DNA from: Actinomycetes bacterium
GTDB lineage: Bacteria; Actinomycetota; Actinomycetes; Actinomycetales; Cellulomonadaceae
Assembly (NCBI GenBank): GCA_021793675.1
Contig: JAJYSG010000003.1
Span: forward strand, 1-64,000
Reading direction: 5' to 3'
DNA: 64,000 nucleotides
Shown: positions 58,041 through 64,000 of the stretch, piece by piece
Layout of the letters: each line of letters opens with the position of its first letter
Numbering within the stretch: position 1 is the stretch's first letter
The notes under the pieces: model-generated
The model's database searches: none
Told to the model about the DNA's origin: nothing
What the model saw: the letters and a program-made list of their open reading frames with translations, nothing else
Translations under genes and position numbers: made by a program

Positions 58041-60029
58041 ATGAGCGACGCGTTCGGAGCCGCGGGTACCGAGCCGTCCGGGGCCGTTCCCGCGCCGCCC
58101 CCACCTCCGCCTCCGACCGCACCGGCTGTTGCGCCTCCTCCGCCTCCTCCGCCGGTCGCGGTGACCCCGCCGCCGCCTTCTCCGCCGGTCGCGGTGACCC
58201 CGCCGCCGCCTTCTCCGCCGGTCGCGGTGACCCCGCCGCCGCCGCCTCCTCCGCCGGTCGTCGTGCCGTCGCCCGGCGCGTCGTCCGCGTCGTCGCCTGT
58301 CCCGCCGCCGGTCGCCTACGGGCCCGCCGTCCCGCCGCCGCCCACGGCCGTGGCTCCGCCGCGGCGCGGCCGTCGCGTGCTCGTCACCGTGGTCGCGGCC
58401 GTCGTCGTCGCCGTCCTGGCGTTGGGTGGCGCCGGCTTCTGGGCGTACCGCACGTTCCTGCGCGGCTCGGACCTGGCGTACTCCAGGCCGATCGCCGACA
58501 TCGCGATCGCGCCGAAGAAGACCTGGACCTGGACACCCCGAGCGGCGAGCAGCGAGCGCAGCTACGTCGCCGTCAGCGCGGGCGTCGAGGCGCAGAGCGG
58601 CAAGGCTCTCGTCGTCGGCACATCGTTCGACTACGCGACCTGGCTCTCCGACGGCGGCTACGACGCGGCCTGGTACCAGGGCTACGACCAGCAGTACGAG
58701 GCCGGCTTCACCGCAGGCGTCCGCTTCCAGCAGGCCGTGGACGCCTACTACAACGACTCGTGGAACACCTCCTGGCCGGACGAGAGCACCTACCTCCCGT
58801 CGGGCGTCACGACGGACGACCTCAACCTCGACACCTACCGCGGCTACCGCGACGGGTTCAACGACGGCGTCAGCGGGAGCCAGGGCGCGAGCCAGCTCAA
58901 GCAGCCCCCGGCCGTGCAGTTCGCGCCGGAAGTGGTCGGTCTGAGCACCACCGACGGCTCGCAGCTGTGGTCTCACCCGCTGGCGAAGGACGTCACCGTC
59001 GACCTGCCCTCGGCGATCCCCGCCACCGTCTTCCCCGTTCCCGGGGGCGACCAGGTCGGCTTCTACGTCAACGTCCACTCGCGGGACGCCGGGACCACCA
59101 AGGGCACCGTCGTGCTGCTGTCGGCCACGGACGGCTCGGAGGTCGGTTCGGTCGCGCTCGACGACCAGGTCGACGACGTCGCGGTCTTCGACGGGACGCT
59201 GTTCGTCAGCCATGGCACCGGCAGCGACACGGTGGTGACCGCGTTGTCCACCACGAACCTCAAGGGCAGCCGGCTCTGGCAGCAGACGGTCACCATGTCG
59301 AGGCTGTGCGAGTTCGCCCCCGGCGTGCTCGCCGTGTCCGGCTACGGCCAGCAGATGACGAACGCCAAGGGCCAGCCGACGTGCGCCGTCACGGGGGCCG
59401 ACCACTTCCTCTCGGCGACGGACGGGTCGACGCTCACGACGTTCGACACCGGCACGGACGTCGGCTACGAACCGGTGGGCTCGTCGTTCCTGCGCCTCAC
59501 GGGACAGGTCGCGGGGGACAACGGCTGGGTGATCAACGGCTCTGCGATGCTCGTCGACGCCGCCGGGAAGAACGTGTGGAACCAGTCCGTCCGGTTCGAC
59601 GACAAGGGCACGGTCCTGGTGCTCGACGGCGTGATCCTGTCCGGCACGTTCGCGAGCACCAACACCTGGGTGCGCCTGGACCCCAAGACGGGCAAGGACA
59701 CCTGGAACGGCAGATCCGCGGTGGGCATGCCGATCGCGGCGCAGGGTGGCCTCGTCGTCGCGCAGGACGGTGCACGGCTGGTGTGGTACGACGCGGCCAA
59801 CGGCGACGAGCGGTTCGACGATCGCGTGCCGTCCGCCGACCAGTGGTGGTACCTCGCCGGCCAGGGGGACAAGGACCTCTACCTTGCGTCGGCGGGCCAG
59901 CTGCGGGCCTACTCCGCGAAGGACAGGGACCGCGTCTGGAGCTACTCCTTGCCGACGGCGTCGGACGTGATCCAGCGCTACGGGGCGCACCTGTACCTGG
60001 GTGACCACTCGCTCAGCCAGCTCGGGTAG
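58041..60029 (+). CDS. Membrane protein with Pro-rich cytoplasmic tail, one TM and extracellular PQQ-like beta-propeller
   Basis: PPPPPPPVAVTPPPPSPPVAVT repeats; TM RRVLVTVVAAVVVAVLALGGAGFWAYRTF; repeated blades (LVLLSATDGSEVGSVALDDQV..., WVRLDPKTGKDTWNGRSAVG...). Confidence 0.85.
   Translation: MSDAFGAAGTEPSGAVPAPPPPPPPTAPAVAPPPPPPPVAVTPPPPSPPVAVTPPPPSPPVAVTPPPPPPPPVVVPSPGASSASSPVPPPVAYGPAVPPPPTAVAPPRRGRRVLVTVVAAVVVAVLALGGAGFWAYRTFLRGSDLAYSRPIADIAIAPKKTWTWTPRAASSERSYVAVSAGVEAQSGKALVVGTSFDYATWLSDGGYDAAWYQGYDQQYEAGFTAGVRFQQAVDAYYNDSWNTSWPDESTYLPSGVTTDDLNLDTYRGYRDGFNDGVSGSQGASQLKQPPAVQFAPEVVGLSTTDGSQLWSHPLAKDVTVDLPSAIPATVFPVPGGDQVGFYVNVHSRDAGTTKGTVVLLSATDGSEVGSVALDDQVDDVAVFDGTLFVSHGTGSDTVVTALSTTNLKGSRLWQQTVTMSRLCEFAPGVLAVSGYGQQMTNAKGQPTCAVTGADHFLSATDGSTLTTFDTGTDVGYEPVGSSFLRLTGQVAGDNGWVINGSAMLVDAAGKNVWNQSVRFDDKGTVLVLDGVILSGTFASTNTWVRLDPKTGKDTWNGRSAVGMPIAAQGGLVVAQDGARLVWYDAANGDERFDDRVPSADQWWYLAGQGDKDLYLASAGQLRAYSAKDRDRVWSYSLPTASDVIQRYGAHLYLGDHSLSQLG
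58158..58250. repeat. In-gene 30-bp tandem repeat encoding PPPPSPPVAVT
   Basis: ccgccgccttctccgccggtcgcggtgacc repeated about 3 times. Confidence 0.9.
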
Positions 60030-60099
60030 CCGGCCCGGTCGCTCGCCGGGACGGGCGTCCCAGCGAGGACCGGCGATGCCGACCGCGCGGCCGGCCCGG

Positions 60100-61950
60100 T
60101 CAGGGCGCAGGGTCCGGTGCGCCGGCGACCGCGCCCAGCACGCCCGCGCCGTAGCGCTCCAGCTTGGCCGCGCCGACGCCGCCGATGCTCGCCAGGTCGG
60201 CGAGCGTCGCCGGCCGGCGTGAGGCCACGTCGCGCAGCGTGGCGTCGTGGAAGACGACGTAGGCCGGGAGCCCCGCCTCGTGCGCGACGCCCGCGCGCCA
60301 TGCCCGCAGCCGTTCGAACAGCTCGGCGTCCTCGGGCAACAGGTCTGCCGAGGCGGCCGGCCGGGGCGTCCGCTTCGTCCGACGAGCGTGGTCGGCGCCG
60401 GCCGGCTCGTCCCGCAGCCGCACCTCGCGCTCGCCCCGCAGCACCGCGGCCGACTCCGGCGTCAGGTGGAGCGTGGAGTGCAGCGGCTCCACGCCCAGCA
60501 ACCCTCCCGCGACGAGCTGGCGCACCACCGTGCGCCACTGGCCGTCGGACAGGTCGGTGCCGATGCCGAACGTCGACAGCTCGTCGTGCCCCGACGAGCG
60601 GACGCGCTCGGTCGTCTTCCCCCGGAGCACGTCGACCACGTGGCCGACCCCGTACCGCTGGCCGCGCTGCTCCAGCCGCACCACGGTGGACAGCAGCTTC
60701 TGCGCGGGGACCGTGCCGTCGTACGACGACGGCGGGTCCAGGCACGTGTCGCAGTTGCCGCACGGCGGCGACTCCTCGCCGAAGTACGACAGCAGCCGCT
60801 GCCGCCGGCAGCCCACCGTCTCGCACAGCGCGAGCATGGCGTCCAGGTGCTGGGCAAGGCGGCGCTGGTGGAGGTCGTCGCCCTCCGACGTCGCGATGAG
60901 ACGGCGCTGCTGCACCACGTCGGCCAGGCCGTACGCCAACCAGGCGGTCGCCGGCAGCCCGTCGCGCCCGGCGCGGCCGGTCTCCTGGTAGTACCCCTCG
61001 ATGGACTTCGGCAGGTCGAGATGCGCGACGAACCGCACGTCGGGCTTGTCGATGCCCATCCCGAACGCGATGGTCGCCACCATCACCACGCCGTCCTCCC
61101 GGGCGAAGCGCGCCTGGTTGCGGGCCCGCACGGACCGGTCGAGGCCGGCGTGGTACGGCAGCGCGTCGACGCCCTGGGCGGCGAGCCACGCCGCGGTCTC
61201 GTCGACCGAGGCGCGCGTCAGGCAGTAGACGATGCCCGCGTCCCCGGGGTGCTCCTCGCGCAGCAGCGTGAGCAGCTGAGCCCGCGGGTTGTCCTTGGGG
61301 ACGATCCGGTACCGGATGTTGGGCCGGTCGAAGCTCGCCACGAAGTCGCGGGCGTCGCCGAGCGCGAGCCGGGAGCGGATCTCGGCATGGGTGGCGGCGG
61401 TGGCGGTCGCCGTCAGTGCGAGCCGCGGCACGTGCGGCCACCGCTCGTGCAGCACCGACAGCCGTAGGTACTCCGGCCGGAAGTCGTGCCCCCACTGCGA
61501 GACGCAGTGCGCCTCGTCGATCGCGAACAGCGCAGGGCTGCCACGGTCCAGCAGCTCCAGCGTCTCGGGTGCCAGCAGCCGCTCCGGAGCGAGGTACAGC
61601 AGGTCCAGCTCTCCGGCGAGGTAGGCGCGCTCGATGGCCGCCCGCTCGTCGTACCCCTGGGTGGAGTTGAGGTAGCCGGCCCGCACCCCGGCCGTGGTGA
61701 GGGCGTCCACCTGGTCGTGCATGAGGGCGATCAGCGGCGAGACGACGATGCCGGTGCCCTCCCGCACCAGCGCCGGGATCTGGTAGCACAGCGACTTGCC
61801 GCCACCGGTGGGCATGAGCACCACCGCGTCGCCGCCGGCGACCACGTGGTCGATGACGTCCGCCTGGAGGCCGCGGAACTCGTCGTACCCGAAGACGGTG
61901 CGCAGCACGCCGTGCGCCGCGTCACGCGGGGCGGTGGTGGTGGGCGGCAC
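60100..61950 (-). CDS. recQ: ATP-dependent DNA helicase RecQ
   Basis: [43 protein letters not shown]...[21 protein letters not shown]...GRAGRDGLP...[12 protein letters not shown]-terminal HRDC-like region. Confidence 0.97.
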   Translation of the reverse strand: MPPTTTAPRDAAHGVLRTVFGYDEFRGLQADVIDHVVAGGDAVVLMPTGGGKSLCYQIPALVREGTGIVVSPLIALMHDQVDALTTAGVRAGYLNSTQGYDERAAIERAYLAGELDLLYLAPERLLAPETLELLDRGSPALFAIDEAHCVSQWGHDFRPEYLRLSVLHERWPHVPRLALTATATAATHAEIRSRLALGDARDFVASFDRPNIRYRIVPKDNPRAQLLTLLREEHPGDAGIVYCLTRASVDETAAWLAAQGVDALPYHAGLDRSVRARNQARFAREDGVVMVATIAFGMGIDKPDVRFVAHLDLPKSIEGYYQETGRAGRDGLPATAWLAYGLADVVQQRRLIATSEGDDLHQRRLAQHLDAMLALCETVGCRRQRLLSYFGEESPPCGNCDTCLDPPSSYDGTVPAQKLLSTVVRLEQRGQRYGVGHVVDVLRGKTTERVRSSGHDELSTFGIGTDLSDGQWRTVVRQLVAGGLLGVEPLHSTLHLTPESAAVLRGEREVRLRDEPAGADHARRTKRTPRPAASADLLPEDAELFERLRAWRAGVAHEAGLPAYVVFHDATLRDVASRRPATLADLASIGGVGAAKLERYGAGVLGAVAGAPDPAP

Positions 61951-62029
61951 GTGGTCAGCGTACGGAACGCCACCGACGCCCGGCGCGGCTCTCTCCACAG
62001 CGGTCGTCCGCGGTCCGTAGGGTGGCCTC

Positions 62030-62854
62030 ATGGGTACCGCCATGGTCACCGGCGCGAGCGCCGGTCTGGGGCTCGAGTTCGCGTGGCAGCTCGCCACCGC
62101 ACGGCATGACGTCGTCCTCGTCGCGCGGGACGGGGAACGGCTGCACCGGCTGGCCGGCCAGATCGAGGCCGCCGCAGGCGTGCGGACCGAGGTGATCGTC
62201 GCCGACCTGTCCGACCGGGACCAGATCGAGCCGCTCGTCGAGCGGCTGCAGCACCCGATCCGTCCGGTCGGCCTGCTCGTCAACAACGCCGGCTTCGGCA
62301 TCGCGCAGCCGTTCGTCGGCGGTGACCTGGCCCGCGAGGAGGTCGCGCTCGACGTCATGGTCCGGGCGGTGCTCGTGCTCTCGCACGCCGCGGCCGGCGC
62401 CATGGTGCAGCGCCGGCGCGGGGCGATCCTCAACGTGGCGTCGATCGCGGCGCTGCTGGCGTCGGGCACGTACTCGGCGCACAAGGCCTGGGTGCGGGCC
62501 TTCACCGAGGGCCTGGCGGTCGAGCTGCGCGGCACCGGCGTCACCGCGACCGCGCTGTGCCCGGGCTTCGTCCACACCGAGTTCCACGAGCGCGGCGGCA
62601 TCGACGTGGCGGCGTTCCCCTCGGCCTCCTTCCTCAACCCCGAGGACGTCGTGGCGGCGGCGCTCGCCGACGTGCGGCGCGGTGCGGTGATCTCCACCCC
62701 CTCGCTGCGGTACAAGCTCGCCGCCGGGTCGGCGCGCATGGCGCCCCGCTGGGCGATCCGGGCGGTGGGCCGCTACCGGCGGGAGCTCGGACGAGGGCAC
62801 GGCGCGCCCGGCGGGGCCACGGCATGGTCCGCGCACGACGAGCGGACCGCCTGA
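62030..62854 (+). CDS. SDR family NAD(P)-dependent oxidoreductase
   Basis: [38 protein letters not shown]...[14 protein letters not shown]...[43 protein letters not shown]. Confidence 0.95.
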   Translation: MGTAMVTGASAGLGLEFAWQLATARHDVVLVARDGERLHRLAGQIEAAAGVRTEVIVADLSDRDQIEPLVERLQHPIRPVGLLVNNAGFGIAQPFVGGDLAREEVALDVMVRAVLVLSHAAAGAMVQRRRGAILNVASIAALLASGTYSAHKAWVRAFTEGLAVELRGTGVTATALCPGFVHTEFHERGGIDVAAFPSASFLNPEDVVAAALADVRRGAVISTPSLRYKLAAGSARMAPRWAIRAVGRYRRELGRGHGAPGGATAWSAHDERTA

Positions 62855-62872
62855 CCCCGGTACCCTGCCGCC

Positions 62873-63433
62873 GTGACCGACACCCGCGAGCGACTGCGCG
62901 ACCTCATCACCGAGCTGGCCGTGGTGCACGGCCGGGTGACGCTGGCCTCCGGACGTGAGGCCGACTACTACGTGGACCTGCGCCGCATCACGTTGCACCA
63001 CGAGGCGGCGCCGCTGGTCGGGCACGTGCTGCTGGACCGCCTCGAGGAGGTCGGGCTCGGTCCCGGCGAGGTGGATGCGGTGGGCGGCCTCACGCTGGGT
63101 GCCGACCCGGTCGCCGCGGCGCTGCTGCACGCGGCCGCCTCACGCGGGCTGAGCCTCGACGCGTTCGTCGTCCGCAAGGAGGCCAAGGCGCACGGGCTGC
63201 AGCGCCGCATCGAGGGGCCCGACGTCGCGGGGCGGCGCGTGGTCGTCGTCGAGGACACCTCGACGACCGGCGGCTCGGCGCTGACCGCCGTCGAGGCCGT
63301 GCGGGAGGCCGGCGGGAACGTGCTGGCGGTCGCCGTGCTGGTGGACCGCGACACCGGCGCGCGCGAGAAGGTCGAGGCGCTCGGGCTGCCGTACCACTCC
63401 CTGTACGGGCTCGCGGACCTCGGGCTCGCCTGA
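62873..63433 (+). CDS. pyrE: Orotate phosphoribosyltransferase
   Basis: GTG start; LRDLITELAVVHGRVTLASGREADYYVDLRRITLHHEAAPLVGHVLLDRLEEVG...VRKEAKAHGLQRRIEGPDVAGRRVVVVEDTSTTGGSALTAVEAVREAGG. Confidence 0.97.
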   Translation: MTDTRERLRDLITELAVVHGRVTLASGREADYYVDLRRITLHHEAAPLVGHVLLDRLEEVGLGPGEVDAVGGLTLGADPVAAALLHAAASRGLSLDAFVVRKEAKAHGLQRRIEGPDVAGRRVVVVEDTSTTGGSALTAVEAVREAGGNVLAVAVLVDRDTGAREKVEALGLPYHSLYGLADLGLA

Positions 63434-63506
63434 CGGTCGGTGTCGGCTCACGTCGCACCGGCGGTGTGCCGATGAGGCGGGGGTGGGGGGCCCACCGAGA
63501 TCGCCC

Positions 63507-64000
63507 GTGCCGCCGTCCCGGCGCGTGGCCCTGGCCTGCGCCGTCGGGCTGGGTGCGGACGTCGCCGCCGGTCTCGTCCTTGTCGTGGCGGCCGTGGCCC
63601 TGCGGTCTCGGCTGGCAGCCAGACGCCGTGGCAGACGGCTGCGGCGGCGGACCGATCAGCGTGGCACCGTCACCGCCTTCACGTGTCCTGGCCACGGAGG
63701 ACGGCAGGTGGTGATGACCACCCGCCCCATGTCCCTCGGATCGGCCGTCAGGCTGACGCCGGAGGGCAGGAGGACACGGGCGGCCGAGGCGCTCGGTGGG
63801 CAGGACGTCGCCGTCGAGTGGAGCGAGCTCAACGACCGCTGGCGGGTGGAGTGCGAGTCCTCGAGGTCCGCGTACGCCGTGCTGCACCAGCGGATGATGG
63901 AACGACTCATGGCGAGCGACACGGCCGGGACGGCGGTGCTGATGGAGAACGCGGACGTGGTCGTGCACGTGCCCGGCCCGACCGAGCTCGACCGGATCGA
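63507..64000 (+). CDS. Hypothetical membrane-associated protein (partial, runs off right edge)
   Basis: Open frame from GTG: VPPSRRVALACAVGLGADVAAGLVLVVAAVALRSRLAARRRGRRLRRRTDQRGTVTAFTCPGHGG...AYAVLHQRMMERLMASDTAGTAVLMENADVVVHVPGPTELDRI; not in the ORF track because it has no stop in the window. Confidence 0.6.
   Translation, partial: MPPSRRVALACAVGLGADVAAGLVLVVAAVALRSRLAARRRGRRLRRRTDQRGTVTAFTCPGHGGRQVVMTTRPMSLGSAVRLTPEGRRTRAAEALGGQDVAVEWSELNDRWRVECESSRSAYAVLHQRMMERLMASDTAGTAVLMENADVVVHVPGPTELDRI

Noticed and set aside
58158-58250. CRISPR-like regular repeats
   Set aside because: Contiguous in-frame Pro-rich codon repeats without unique spacers.

Overview
High-GC actinobacterial chromosomal window (gene content suggests a Cellulomonas-like member of the Micrococcales; inference only). 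Most of it is core, syntenic chromosome: the distal end of a HydBC/NuoEF-type operon at the left edge, SRP RNA, dnaX-recR, a large heme cluster (hemD, L, B, C, H, Q, E and divergent hemA) with no visible hemY/cgoX, lysC-asd, a metallophosphoesterase-PBP1-WhiB block, a RidA/Crp/RsiG-like/nth block, an alpha-amylase-family gene and GlnR-like regulator, nitrobindin-ygfZ, vapBC, dtd, macrodomain, sirtuin, cspA, clpC, APC permease, trmL, a vLRR membrane protein, a PQQ-type beta-propeller protein, recQ and pyrE. The clearest accessory region is about 19.6-23.2 kb. It is bounded and subdivided by 3'-fragments of tRNA-Pro(CGG), with the intact tRNA at the right end, which looks like eroded successive integrations. 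It carries an alcohol dehydrogenase, an RHH/BrnT-like toxin-antitoxin pair, a cupin and small ORFs, but no recognisable integrase. The most curious non-coding stretch is 40.04-40.77 kb: two identical 29-bp hairpins, overlapping mutually exclusive stem-loops, a cluster of DnaA-box-like motifs and a possible structured RNA. All calls come from reading the sequence and the supplied translations; no database search was run.
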